A DNA stretch of 64,000 nucleotides from NCBI GenBank assembly GCA_015680685.1, contig MNCI01003467.1, forward strand, positions 403,097 through 467,096, written 5' to 3'. Position numbers and translations under genes: made by a program. Below are positions 47,020 through 59,349 of the stretch, one piece after another. The notes under the pieces are model-generated. The model searched no databases. It saw nothing but the letters and a program-made list of their open reading frames with translations, and had not been told where the DNA came from. The first letter of the stretch is position 1. Each line of letters begins with the position of its first letter. Origin of the DNA: Gnetum montanum. Lineage: Eukaryota; Streptophyta; Gnetopsida; Gnetales; Gnetaceae.

Positions 47020-48457
47020 TCATGAGTATAGTTAAGAGTTTGCTTAAAACCACAATTTTTACACACAAATAAAGTATTATCCTCATGATCAAAATCATCA
47101 AACCTTACTATGCTTGAGCTTGTGGTACTTCTTTTAAATTTTTTGGCTAATTTCCAGGAGTCTCCTGTTCTTGAACCTTGCTACAATCCTTAATAAAAGA
47201 GTTTAATGGTTGAATCTTAGCTTTTATGTCTAAGATCTCTTCTTTTATTTCAACATGAATAGCATCTAACTTAGAAAGTACTAGTTTCTTTTCCTTTATA
47301 ACCAAATGATGCAAAATAAATCTTTCTTCTTTAAATTTACTATACCTCTTGTCACACTCACCATCTTGTTCAGTCACATGTAAGGAATTTTCATCAATAA
47401 GTTCCATGCATATGATATATGAATATTTTGAAGAATTGCATGCTTCTTCTTCACTTTGCTTACTGTCATTTCAACTTGTATAAAATTTGGTATTTTTTCA
47501 TTTCTCATCACTAGATCTATTCTTCAACTATACCTTACCATCACTTGGATCGCTAGGACATTCAAAGGTTATATGGCCTCTTCCTCTATGAACCCAACAT
47601 TCTATAGAAGAGGAATCTAAGTTAGAAGCATTTTAAAAAAATTTACCTCTATCTCTACCTCTGAAACGATTGGGTCTTTGCTAAGATGATCCCTTGTTTC
47701 TTCTTGTAAGAAATTGTTGTACTTTTCTTTAGAGAAGGGCAATCTCACCTTCGTTTCCCTCATCATGCTCATTCAACACCTTCTTCTTGGAGGCAATCTT
47801 GAGAGCAATAGGTCTTTCTTTGATTACTCCTTCACTTATGAGATTCATTTCATAAGCAATGAGAGAACTTTCAAGCTCTTCAAATTTCAATGTTAAGAAT
47901 TTTTTTATTTCCTCCATAGTAGTGACATTTGGTTTGAACTTTGGTTATAGAGTTTCAATCAATCTGATGATGGCATCACTTTCTAGTAGATCCTTTCCTA
48001 TTTCTCTAATAGCTACAACAAGATCATTAACTCTAGAGAAATAAACCTTTATTTTCTAACCTTATCTCATTTTGAGTTTATCATACTCACTTTGTAAAAC
48101 TAATAATGTTGATTGCTTAATAATATATGTTCCCTCATAAGTAGCTTCTAAAGTTTGTCAAATTTCTTTAATCGTTTTATATCCTACTACTCTATTAAAT
48201 TCAAATTTATTCAATGCACAATATAAACAATTTTTTTCTTTTGAATCAAACATAAACTTATCCTTTTCCTCTTGTGTTCATTTCTTATGAGGCTTGATGA
48301 TGCCAATGAAACTATTAATGAGCAAAGCGTAGCCTTAAAGGGTTGACTTCCATACTTCAAACTCCATGGATTCAAAGAATCCTTTCATTCTTACTTTGCA
48401 ATAGGCAAAGTCAAATCCTTCAAATATGGATGGCTTTGTGTAAGATATCCCCTCCAT
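47020..48457 (-). pseudogene. gag: copia gag, decayed
   Basis: The ATG at 48457 opens a frame (MEGISYTKPSIFEGFDFAYC, then KVRMKGFFESMEFEVWKS) that fits the conserved N-terminus of plant copia gag (DUF4219/UBN2 type). A stop follows as TAA. Further fragments lie at 47729-47917 and 47147-47407. A zinc knuckle at 47558-47599 reads CWVHRGRGHITFEC: spacing C-x2-x-x4-H-x4-C is kept but the second cysteine is histidine. The lysine/glutamate-rich stretch at 47147-47407 is the usual post-knuckle linker. It would package element RNA. Confidence 0.75.
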
Positions 48458-48486
48458 TGTTCACTCTTGAACTTAATGAGCATCGA

Positions 48487-48498
48487 GCTCTAATACCA
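48487..48498 (-). promoter_or_regulatory. Primer-binding site, initiator tRNA-Met type
   Basis: The minus strand reads TGGTATTAGAGC, identical to the site at 255-266, with a two-base spacer to the right LTR. Confidence 0.85.
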
Positions 48499-48500
48499 CT

Positions 48501-49744
48501 TGTGAATTGTTGAACTTAGAAAGGAAGGATGAATAATTTCCCCAAATTAAAAATTTGTAATACAAAAGCATACACACCAAATTTAACATGGTTCCCCAAC
48601 TTGGGTAGTGCACACTCAGAGGGTAGATCACTAGCACACCTCCAAACTTTATTTCTCTCAAAATGTGATTGAAAGATCCACACCCTGTACAGTCTTTAAG
48701 CCCTGCATTAGAGTGCTATGCTTGCCACACCAGCCACTCAACCCCGCAAGGTCCTGTTAGGCTTCGAATGTGGTTTCTAGGCCTCCACAACCTTTACAAC
48801 CTTGAGGCCTGCACTGAAGTTTTGTATCACAACAGCAAAAACTCAATCTCATAGGATCTCAACAAGCTCAAGCAAGATCAACCTCACAAGCTAACAAGGG
48901 AGAACAATTACAAGGAATAGATGCAACTTAGTTTGCTTATCCTTGTACGTTGAGGTACAACACACTTTACAATGAAAAAATGATAATACAATAAAGAGCA
49001 AAAAATATTATAATGATAAACAAATGATTTCACAATGTCTTGCATATTTCCCAATGCATATAATGTCATCTTAGAACTATCATGTTTCTAAATCCATCTT
49101 GGAACTCATGCAACAACTAGACAACGATCACTAATGGCCATGGAAGACATCTTCTTCATGCCTAAGATGTCTTTCTATATTTTCCTTCAATTCTGGGAAG
49201 ATGTATTTGTTTAGAAAAGATGTCTTTCTAAAATCTTCATTCTAGGATACATCTTTGTCTGATAGAAGATGTCTTTCTGGAACTTTCCTTCATTCTGTGA
49301 AGACATCTTTTCCTAATGGAAGACGTCTCTACCTGGGGAAAGACACTTTTTGTTTCTTGAAGATGTCTTTACCTATGTTCACTCCACATCTACCAACATG
49401 TTTGTTTTTTTCTAGAGATGTCTTTCTTTAACTTTCTTTATCCTTTGAATTCATCGTTTCTCTTCCACATCCCTGATCTTTTGCATGCTTTGACGATGAA
49501 AACTTTGCTTGTATAGTATTTGGTCCTTGTCCATGTTCTTTAGAACTCTTACATGTTTGTTTGAGACCTTGTGGATGACCTTTTCCTTTGAGCTCTAGAC
49601 TAGTTTGTTTCTTTTCCTCTATGTAGGCTTTAGCTCAACTTGGTTTCCCATGTACATTTTCTTGCAAGCATAATAACCACACAACCATGCACATAACCTT
49701 TGACTGCATTTTACTTAACATTTTGACACACCAAAAGGTCCACA
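48501..49744 (-). mobile_element. Right copia LTR, copy C (5' LTR)
   Basis: Begins TGTGAATTG and ends CCACA. It aligns with copy A over its length, including the cluster of GACATCTT words at about 49145-49440. Confidence 0.85.
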
Positions 49745-50199
49745 ATATCTTGCATTAATAATAGCTATTGTATGCTTGTAGAGCTTCATGCTCCACAATA
49801 TCATTTAAGTATGACAAGTTTTGAATTTTTTGTGGGTTTTGAGAATCCTATTGTAATCTTCTAATACATTAATTAAAGATCGCTAGTTTTCTTATTTTCT
49901 AGCAAAAATTTTGATCTTTATATAATATCTAGATTTAATACTTGAAGGTGATTTATTTATGGAGTGAACCTACTCTAGCATTATCGCTACCAAAGTTTAA
50001 CTTCATGTTGAGTTTTGTGTTGATTCTTGCTTGGAAAATGATTGAGGATTTTGTCACTTTTAGATGGCATCCAAGAAGAAATAGGTGTAAGTCCTCAATT
50101 GAGATATGAAGAGCATGAAGTCTACCTTCTAGATGATGGTTTCTCAATTGAAAAAAAATTAGCACAAAGATAGAGAAAAATTCTAATCTTAGCCATATT
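49745..50199. other. Spacer, nothing recognised
   Basis: AT-rich with no support for a gene. It may contain the leader of the following gypsy fragment. Confidence 0.35.
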
Positions 50200-51240
50200 C
50201 TAACACATAGAGAAAATGAACATGTGCATTCAAATGAAGAAGTTTTACAACCATATGGAGATGAATGAACAAAGAGGAAGGACAATCCAACTATGGGAGT
50301 ATAGGAAACCATTAGCCAAGGATTCCAATAGGAGTAAATCCTATTCCTTAGATGAGAAATCCAAGGACTCCAATGGTGCTAAACACTTCTTCTCCAGTAA
50401 ATCTTGACTAAGAAGATTAGCAAGGCCTCCTAGAGCATTCAAAAATGATATCAGACTTTTGTATGTTGAGTTGACGATTTTCAATGATATAGATAATACC
50501 AATGCTTTTGCAAGTTGGTTCAAGATGCTTGAAAAGCATTTTCAATTGGAAGAGATACTAAATGACTTGAGGGTACCTATTGCTAAATCTAGATTAGAAT
50601 ACATGACTTATGCTTGGTGGGAAAAGGAGTCCTAGGATTATGAAAGATGAAACTATCAACCTATCAAAGATTGGGACATAATGAAATACATGTTGAAGGG
50701 AAAATTTGAATAGTATTATCAAAGGTAACCATCATGAAGTTAAAATTTCTAAGGCAAGATGACAATGATGTCAAAAAATTATACCTCAAATTTTATGATC
50801 TATCTCATCAAGCTAAGTTAAACTAGGAAGAGTATGAACAGGTTGTAATCTTGTTAGAAGGTCTCAAAATGACATACTAGTAGGAATTGCTTTTTTATGA
50901 GCCATAAACTCTTTATGAGGCTTATGATTTGGCACTCAATGCTAAGAAGAAATTAGGTGGATTCAAGAAAAAAAGAGCAAGCAAACTTCTAAGGAGAAGG
51001 AGAAGGGATCCAAATCTAAGAAGGAATCTAAGTCAAAATCTAAAGACAAGGAGGACAACCATGATAAGAAGACTAAAAGAGGTGATGAAAAGGGAAAATC
51101 CAAGAAGGAACAAGGCACTGAAGGCAAGGGTCAAGGTAGCAACTCATTAAAAATTTAATGCTTTAAATGTGGAGAATCAAAACACAAGCAATTGAAAGGT
51201 ACACTTCACAAGGTAGCCAAGGATAAGGATGTGTAAACCA
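50200..51240 (+). pseudogene. gag: gag of a third-family gypsy fragment
   Basis: The stretch from about 50412 (RPPRAFKNDIRLLYVELTIF, then NAFASWFKMLEKHFQLEEI) fits the start of the retrotransposon gag core. It continues with KFLRQDDNDVKKLYLKFYDL and LLEGLKM. A basic, K/R/S-rich tail at 50929-51150 precedes a zinc knuckle at 51159-51185, CFKCGESKHKQ, that has lost its final cysteine. Stops break the frame several times. Confidence 0.7.
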
Positions 51241-51404
51241 TGGAGCTGGAAGAGACATCAAGCCAAAATCTTTAGAAATCTAATCCTATAACTTAAAAAA
51301 TTACCTATGTTTTTGAATTAAATCCTTATGCACTCATGAGGAATATATATAGAGGAGATCATCCTAATAGAAAATTGGTGTTCTAAATTATGGCTAAATG
51401 TTAC

Positions 51405-51775
51405 TTAGTAGGCAATGAATTCATGTTTTAATTGATGAGGGAGCCTAAGAAAATGTCATTTTATTCTAGGATAGTTACTAAATTTGGTTTGGTAACTAAT
51501 CCTTATTTAAGACCCTATAAAGTGCATTTGCTATCTAGAGATTCTTCCCAAGAGATGAAAGAACAATATACTTTGAGATTCAAAATTGGACATTTTTATC
51601 ATATTATGAAGTGTGATGTGCTTCCAATAGAATGTGTTGATGTAATTCTTGGTAGACCTTGGAACCTTAATAATGGTGCTTAGTTTGATGAAGCAAGAAA
51701 TGTATGGAATGTAGCTAGACCTAATGGAATCCATGATTTGATTCCAATGAGAGCTGAAATAGTGAGGTAATAAAG
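51405..51775 (+). pseudogene. Aspartic protease of the gypsy fragment
   Basis: VLIDEGA (active-site loop, with E where S or T is expected) lies in one frame at about 51427. The remainder lies in another (51432-51683), ending VDVILGRPWNLNN. A frameshift therefore lies just after the active site. It lies in the expected place between gag and RT. Confidence 0.7.
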
Positions 51776-51999
51776 CTCACTTAATGCTTCCTTAATCCTT
51801 CTAAGAGAGAGTAAATATATTAAGGAACATGATGAAACTGGTTTTGGTTTTGTTTCTATAACAAAAATTACTGATAACCATGATGATGTGTCAGTTGAAC
51901 TTTCCACAAGTGTGCTAGGCTTGAAGGAGAAATTTTCCAAAGTGTTTAAGGAGAAATTGAATGAACTACCATAAATGAGGAATGTACAGCATCAAATTG

Positions 52000-52815
52000 A
52001 TTTCATCTCTAGTGCTACCATTTCAAATAAGAGAGCTTACCATATAATACCAAATCATAGGGTTGATTTGAAAAGGTAGTAGAAGAGTTACTTGCAAATG
52101 GCTTTATGAGGGAATCCATTTCACCTTGTGTAGTTCCAACAATGCTAGTGCCAAAGAAGGACAATGATGAATTGAGGATGTGCATTGATTCTAGGATAAT
52201 GAATAGGATAATAGTGAGGTACATTTTTTCTATTCCAAGCATGGATAATAACATTGATATCCTTTCCAATGCATAGATTTTCAAAAAAAATTGATTTAAA
52301 GAGTGGATATCATCAAATTAGAATTAGGCCTAGTGATGAGTGGAAGATAGCTTTCAGGATACTAGATAGATTGTTAGAGTGATTAGTGATATCATTTGGG
52401 CTCCCAAATGCACCTACTACATTCATGAGGTTGATGCATGGTGTATTACATAACTTAATTGGTAAGTATTATATTATCTTTTTTGAAAATATTTTGGTGT
52501 ATATCTCTAATGAGGAAGATTAATTGGATCACTTGAGGATGGTGTGTCTTAAGTTGAAGGAGGCATAGCTAGTGATCAATATGAAGAAAATTCATTTCTT
52601 CAAGAGGTAAATCACATATTTTGGGCATGTGATTTATAAAAACCAAATTTGGATAGAAGTTACCAAGGTTAAGGCTATTAGGGATTGGCAAACTCCTAGG
52701 AATGTTGGCGAGATAAGTTCATTTCTTGATTTAGCATGTTTTTATAAATGGTTCATCAAAAATTTTAGTGGTATTTCATGGCATATGTTTGTTTTGTTAA
52801 AGAAAAATAAATAGT
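52000..52815 (+). pseudogene. pol: Reverse transcriptase fragment, chromovirus-like
   Basis: Visible blocks are [38 protein letters not shown], the catalytic region as IIFFENILVYI (family: Y-I-D-D-I-L-V-Y, so both aspartates are lost) and TYFGHVIYKNQI, then FLDLACFYKWFIKNFS. The S-G-Y-H-Q-I form is typical of chromovirus-type gypsy RT. The coding trace stops at about 52815, with no RNase H or integrase following. Confidence 0.8.
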
Positions 52816-53958
52816 TTAGGTGAAATAATAAAAAAAATTACCAATGAACTAGTGCTTACAATTCTTTAACAAAACAACTTATTTATTTTTCTCTTAAGGT
52901 ATTTCATGACCTATGTTTGGTTCTCTTAGGGTATGAATTATTACCATTCTCTAAGTAAGGAGATCCCTTTTATACGTAAAGGGCTCACAACTTAATTTAG
53001 AAAAAATGATTATGTGAACATATTGATTAACATTATGGGAACCAATGTGGATTGATACTATTACTTATTGATCTACATAGTGGTAGTGATGTGTTTCTAC
53101 TTCTTAACTTATCAATGCATGGATCGATATCTCAATTCTACAAAAGGTTCTGGATCATCCCAAATCCAACGATATTAATCCTTACCATAATCACTATCCA
53201 TATTGCTAAGATTTAGGTTGATTCCTATTGATTCTTGTAATGAAAATTGATATCTCTACCATCTAAGTCCATCGAAGTTTTTTATCTAAATCGATATCTT
53301 ATTTATCAATGTCATCCTGTGAAACATAACTTCCAAAAAGATAATTAGTACTTACTGAATAGCATTATAGAGATCGGTTACTTTAATATGGTCATGTAAC
53401 AAAAGATTAAAAATTAAACAAATTTTCATTGAAACTGGAGAACAATTAGGGATTTATCACAACTCCCTACTAGCCTTTGGTCAATTCTTGGCCAACAAAG
53501 GTAGAAAGAAAAAGATCTAATTCATGAATGTGTATAAAATATATAACTAACCATGTTATATTAATTAACTCAATATTAATCAAACAAACCATAAAATGGT
53601 AACTCAATATCCTGGCTAATGCACTTCTTAAAATATCCTTATCACTACTAGGCATGCATAATAAATGATACTAAGAAATCACAAGTTTATAATTCACTTT
53701 TATGACCAAAAATAGCAACCAAAATTAAAATAAAACATTTAATTCCATCCTTACTTATTCAAAATAGCAGTCATAGTATAAAGAAACTTCGTATCATAAT
53801 TACAAAAATTGAATGTGTGCTAGCTACTATCATATGAAGTCCACCATAAGAAGGATTATACATACATCATATAAATAAAAATTAAAACATCTCCAAAACT
53901 TAACCTGTAAACAAGAAAATGACCTAATAGGCCTTAACACACTAAATGATACAAAGGA
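52816..53958. other. AT-rich DNA with ATCGAT-type words
   Basis: No coding match. Between 53040 and 53340 words such as ATCGATATC and TTGATATC are common, as in the block at 55430-55990. The two blocks may be remnants of the LTRs of one element enclosing 53959-55388, but I could not align them. Confidence 0.35.
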
Positions 53959-55388
53959 TCAACTCTTAGATTCTCCCTCAACTTCCATGTCCTCCTTAAA
54001 ATGAAATGGCTTTGCTCCCTCATCATCATCAGGGATCTATGGATGCACATTCTGCTTGATGTCCACTACGCTCTTGTTTAGTGCCATCAGGGTAGAGCTC
54101 ACCCTCTTCAAGATGGATAGAATCTCATTAAAATTGGACTAGACCTCTTACATTTGGATCCTTATTTCATCACTGAGTTCCTACACCTCATTGGCCTATG
54201 GTGCCAACATGGAACCTAGATTGTTGAAATCATTAATAAAAGTTCCAACCTTCATGTAAATCTTCAAGGACCTTGTGAAGGTATCCTTCTTTAGGATAGA
54301 AAGATTGGCCTTTGTGCTAGTTTGTGGCTCTAGCATCCCAAGCTTCCATAAAATTAATGATATTATGAAGAAAAAATACATTTTAAGTGAATCATCATTA
54401 TAATGATACATCATGTATCCAAAGTTGGCCTCCTCTCCATATTTTAGTGCCTTCATCACCCGAAGGGCTAATCTAAAAACATAGGTGGTCTAGGGGATGG
54501 TAGGACATTTGTCACAATCATCCTTCCCATCACACTATGTTCTAGGATTAGGTTGATGAAGTGAACTCTATGGGCTTGAACCATACTACTATCAAATTCA
54601 CTGACAAACTAATGCAAGAGCTCATACTTATCTTCTATATTGGCTTTTGGCCTCTAAATGTCTTCTCTGCTTGTAGGGGGCTGAACCACTCCTAGAGCCA
54701 AGCCATCATGATCTTCACCCTAGTCTTTTTACTGATGAAATCAAGTACTACTCTAGAGGCGCCATCTTGGTAAGATGGGGCTTTAGGTACTTGTAAAATT
54801 CTAGGATCTCCTCCTAGCGGTACTACTTGATTAGGGGTTCAATGAACACCTCACAACCTAGCACCTTAATTTATTATCAAAAGCCTACATCAATATGATC
54901 AAACCATTATGTGTAGTCTACTTTAATGTAGTAAGGGTAATCTTTAATATTTCATTCCAAGGTTCCTACACAAGAACAAGGAGATTCAGCATGTAGAAAT
55001 TATCAGTGATTTCCTATATGTATTTCATGCTTACCTTGCCCTACTACTCTATGATTGAGGGCTTTGCAATTTTATATGTCCTAATCACATGGGAAAGATA
55101 CTAAAAGGTAAAGAAAGGATTATCCTCCCTCAAAAAATGATAAGGTGCTACCTCAATTTGATGAGGCTAAGGCTCACCTAGTGTTCTAAATATGGCAAGC
55201 TTGTGTCAACATGGTCCTACCTTGCCTACATAGAGGTCTGTCACAAAGAAACAATGATGAAAGAGAAGAGCGACATGAACCATAATATGGTGCTAGTGTA
55301 ATTTTTGAAATACCTTCAAATAAGGTTTTTGATCATCTAGACTATGACTTTTATCAATTAGGGCCACAACCTTACTGTTAAGTTGCAT
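53959..55388 (-). pseudogene. Orphan coiled-coil protein pseudogene
   Basis: A minus-strand frame opens at ATG 55388 (MQLNSKVVALIDKSHSLDDQ) and stays in frame, apart from several TAG stops, for some 170 codons. After frame changes, VLGCEVFIEPL, AHRVHFINLILEHSVMGRMI and the open stretch 54196-54459 follow. The C-terminus is helical and acidic, ending DMEVEGESKS at TGA 53959-53961. Length would be about 475 codons. I do not recognise the family. Stop bias and style resemble the frame at 2190-3930, so an accessory or gag-like protein of a non-autonomous LTR element is my best guess. Confidence 0.45.
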
Positions 55389-55605
55389 GTTCTTTTTTTT
55401 TTTTTTACCATATCGATTCTCATTGCAAAATTGAAAAGCTTAAAAAACAAAGGGTCGGTTTGTACTAAGGTAGTAGCAATTATCAATTCAATTTTTGTAT
55501 AAAATTCCTCATATCAATTCTCATTGCTAGATCAATGCAAATTGATATCATTGTATCATTTATATCAAGCTTTACCACATCCATGTTGTTCAAATGCAAG
55601 AGTTT

Positions 55606-55800
55606 CAAGAAAATTTTTATGTATTAAAGTTCATCGATCTAGTCGATATATATCAATATCATTATATACATTAACATCGAACTAAATCGAGTTTAATGAT
55701 GTTTAGACATGAGGATCTCAAGAAATTTTTTATGTTATCAAAGTTCATCCATCTAGTCAATATGGATCGATATCATTGTATATTTCTAGTTGAAATTTGT
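55606..55800. repeat. Direct duplication at 113-bp offset
   Basis: CAAGAAAATTTTTATG then AAAGTTCATCGATCTAGTCG at 55606 recurs at 55719 as CAAGAAATTTTTTATG then AAAGTTCATCCATCTAGTCA. Both continue into ATCRATATCATT. Confidence 0.7.
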
Positions 55801-56105
55801 TGATTAAACTGATATTCTAGTCAACAAACTAACATTAGATTATTCAAAAAAATTGATTAAAGTCAAAGTATCAATATACTTTGATATATGATGTCTTAAG
55901 ACATCAAAGTATCAATGTCCATCAAGATTTTGAAATCCTAAGAGTTTGCTAATTTCCCTTATGTCTATTGACATCGATTTTGCGATGTCTCTTGATTATG
56001 TACACTTTCTTATCATAGATCTTAGCATATCATGGTGTATATCAATAAAATTTATTAATAAAAAGAATAAATTAATTAATTAATTTTATTAACAGATTTT
56101 AATCA

Positions 56106-56120
56106 CTCCCCCACCCCACA
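56106..56120 (-). promoter_or_regulatory. Polypurine tract candidate of the third gypsy element
   Basis: The minus strand reads TGTGGGGTGGGGGAG. For a minus-strand element this is the expected left-hand boundary between internal DNA and the 3' LTR. No LTR could be confirmed to its left. Confidence 0.3.
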
Positions 56121-57706
56121 ACCTATACACTTTATCATAAGACATCATTCACCTGGACATGGTGTATTAGGTAAAAATTCACGTACAACTCAGTTAGGAA
56201 GGTCCATCTAGGATTACCTAAACTAAACTTCTTCTCACAAGGTTTTCTTCATTCATTGGAAGGATGGCTTACAATTTTGTGGATTCTACCTTTCCTATGT
56301 CTTAAGGGTCTGAGATGCATTTCTTTTAATGAACTCATTCCCTAACTTGATCTTGGATTAGCTCCCATGTTGGTTGTACCCTACCATCCTATCCATCTAC
56401 TATAGTACTAGCCTTTCCCACTAATTAATCAAGGTTATGTCCCAATCCTAGGTTAATTAGATTAATTGTTTATTGATGTAAATTAAGGACTAACCAGAAG
56501 AGTAGACCAAGGGCAAGTGTGCCTTGGGTTATATGTACTCTCCACTATTGATGACACATAGGTAAGCTCTAAACTTCCAACAATTAGTATCCGCAATGCC
56601 CCAACCATAGTACAAATTTCAACCACTAACTCCAATGGAAGGCATGTTGGGAAACCATATGAAGATTTAAAGAGCTTCAATTACCTATGAAAACTATAGT
56701 TGGTAGTTTTACAATTTGATAATAATGATGAAGTGATATAGTGAAAAGTGTAAGGTTATTTATGAATTAATGAAAAAATTTTAAAATACTTAGTTGACAT
56801 ATTAAGTAAAAGGAAGAAAAAGAAGAGATGTTATTTCTTATAGGGAGGAAGTTTCATAAGCTAAGAGATTAAATAAATGTAATAAAAATGTTTATTAATA
56901 AGGTTATTCTTTATGCTACTTACTCATGTTAGTCAAAACTTTCCTTACCAGTGTTATATCCTAGCTATCTAAAGTAGTAGCATTCATATTTCATTTTTTT
57001 CTTCTACCCACTACTCCACTCATAATCACTCTGCTCATAGAAGTGAATTCTTGTGGAATGCTTGAAAAATGTGAGTTTTTATCATCATCCTAACTATAAG
57101 GTTCTTGTGGAAGTGTGGCTCTTCTCATGATTAAAGGTTCATGTAATGCCTACATTTTTTTTTAAATCAAGCCTAATTCAATAATAAGGTTCTTATGGGA
57201 GTCTTTTTTATTCTTTTCTTTGAATTAAACATGTTGCTCATATGGTTGTTGATCTCTTTTCATTTTATTGGATGATTTTACCACCTTAGATGCTAAACCC
57301 AATATAACACATCCTTTCCACCATATTGATTATTCAAGTCAGTAATCAATATAAACCTTACACTTATAAATGTTGGCCTATACTCAATTATTTTACCTTC
57401 TAAACTTATAAAACTTTGAGCCTAAGGAACATTATCTTTAAGGAATAATAATATTTATTATGTCAAGTTACTATTGTAGTGTGATTTAGTCATATTTGAT
57501 TAGTATTTATTTTTATTATCATAAGGCTCACCCTTATGGATTTTGGGTTTCAACCTACTTATCTCAAGGTATAAGGAGTTGTCCTTCTTGCTTGCATTTC
57601 ATAAATGATGCTATTGAATTCTTTATAGTCTCAATAAATAATAGAGTTTCCTATCATTCTATACATTTTTCAAGGTAAAATTTATAGACTTTAGGTTATC
57701 TTTTAA
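56121..57706. other. 3' non-coding part of the third gypsy element, AT-rich
   Basis: It lies between the polypurine candidate and the end of integrase. No further domain is visible. Confidence 0.35.
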
Positions 57707-58640
57707 TTATATTATTAAATATGGTAGTTGATTATCTAAACTAAAATTACTTTCTATCATTTTAGCCTCTAATTGGTCACTCTCATCCTTTGGGTTTTTT
57801 ATAGGGTAATTAGGATCACTTAATTCTACTACCTCACTCTTCCCAGGCTCTTCTATTTGATGTTGATGATAATGCTTAAGTCTATTGAGATTTACTAGAA
57901 GTAAGTTAGATAGGTCTTTAATGGATATAATTATAACACTACCATTGCTACAAGTTTGTAATACTAGGTCTGGATCCTTCCACTGAGTTGTTAATTTCCC
58001 TGGAAATTTATATAGTCTCATGTTATAAAACAAAACTTTATCTCCTTCTGAAAATTTCTTATTTAGCATGTTCTTATCATGCATACACTTTATTTTTTTC
58101 TTAATTATTCATTATTATTCAAGTGCATGCATGCATAATTCGTCAAGTTCATGAAATTGGGTTACCCTAAAGTCTTGATTGAGTTCTTTATCAAAACTTA
58201 ATTGATGTGCTAATCTTAGATATTAGTATTTCATTTTGACAAGCAACAAACATTATTTACCATAAACCAATTGATAGGTTGAATAGCTTAAGTTTGGTTT
58301 ATAAGTAATTTTATAGGCCCTAGAAAATCTTGTAATTTACTAGACCAATTCTTATTTTTAACACAAATGGTTTTAGTTACAATTTTTAGGATCATTCTAT
58401 TAGCATTTTCAACTTAACCATTTGTTTGAGGATGGTAGGCAATGGCTATCTTATGTTGTATTCCATAAGATTTAAGGAATTTTTCCATAATCTTATTTAT
58501 AAAATGAATTCCCTGATCACTAATGAGTGCGCATGGAGTTCCAGATTATGTTTTTATAATCTTAATGTTTTTATAGCTGTTAATGGCTATGAAAGTGTCC
58601 TTCCCTGAGATCATCATAACACATTTAGAGGATTTCTTGT
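57707..58640 (-). pseudogene. pol: Integrase of the third gypsy element
   Basis: The core shows LISDQGIHFINKIMEKFL (second catalytic D kept) and KIAIAYHPQTNG, then VENANRM (E kept) near 58.4-58.55 kb. The region of the first D was not found and is probably deleted. A 125-codon stretch at 57707-58084 (NKKFSEGDKVLFYNMRLYKF, then NLNRLKHYH) is the C-terminal domain of Athila-like integrases. Confidence 0.75.
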
Positions 58641-59345
58641 TGTTCCTCTTTCACAATACTTCTTCTCACCACTTTGTTCCTACATATGCAATAAAGTTAT
58701 GATTCATTCCAAATGTACCTTAAGACTTTTTTTAGAAAAGACTTCTTTTCTTCTTGACTTCATTGAGTTGGTGTTTTCATTGTGACTAAATAGTTTGCTA
58801 TATCAACAAACCATGGGTTCTTTTTCACTAAAAAAAGTTTTTCATTGGGGACTCTATCATTAAATGACCCTCTTCTCCTATTTCTTCTAAAGTGTTAAGT
58901 CTAGAAAGATAATCTACCACAAGCATTTCTCTACCCATTTTATCTAGGATTTCAAGGTCAAATTGTTAAAGTAGAAGATACCACCTCATAATCCTAGCAT
59001 TCTCTATCTTTTTGTTAGCTATGAATTTTATGGCTAAATGATCACTGTATATCCTAGTTTTATATCCTATTAAGTAATTTCTAAACCAGTGTAGAGCATA
59101 AACAATTACTAAAATTTCTTTTTCTATAGTTATGTAGTTCACTTGGGCTTGATTCAAACTTTTAGAAACATAGTAAATTATCCTAGGTTTATTTTCTATA
59201 TATTAACGCAAAACTACTTCGATCATCATGTCACTAGCATCATACATTAATTCAAAAGAAAAATCCAAATTAGGTGAATTAATAACTAGAGCACAAGTTC
59301 TAAGAAAGCTTCTTGGCAATCATTAATCCATACAAAACAAACATC
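58641..59345 (-). pseudogene. pol: RNase H of the third gypsy element
   Basis: The open stretch 58966-59157 holds NYITIEKEILVIVYALHWFR and YSDHLAIKFIANKK. It is followed by a decayed F-D-L-E-I-L-D-K segment and V-V-D-Y-L-S-R-L. The order RT, RNase H, integrase is conserved on the minus strand. Confidence 0.75.
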
Positions 59346-59349
59346 TTTT

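Larger units (their letters stand above)
45073..49744 (-). mobile_element. Ty1/copia element, minus strand
   Basis: A left LTR fragment (45073-45727) and a full right LTR (48501-49744) of the same family enclose a gag remnant and a tRNA-Met primer-binding site. The 5-mer TATCT occurs at 45067-45071 and 49746-49750, one base outside the nominal ends, and could be the target duplication. Protease, integrase and RT are not recognisable in the 2.8 kb interior, so most of pol is deleted or eroded. Confidence 0.75.
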
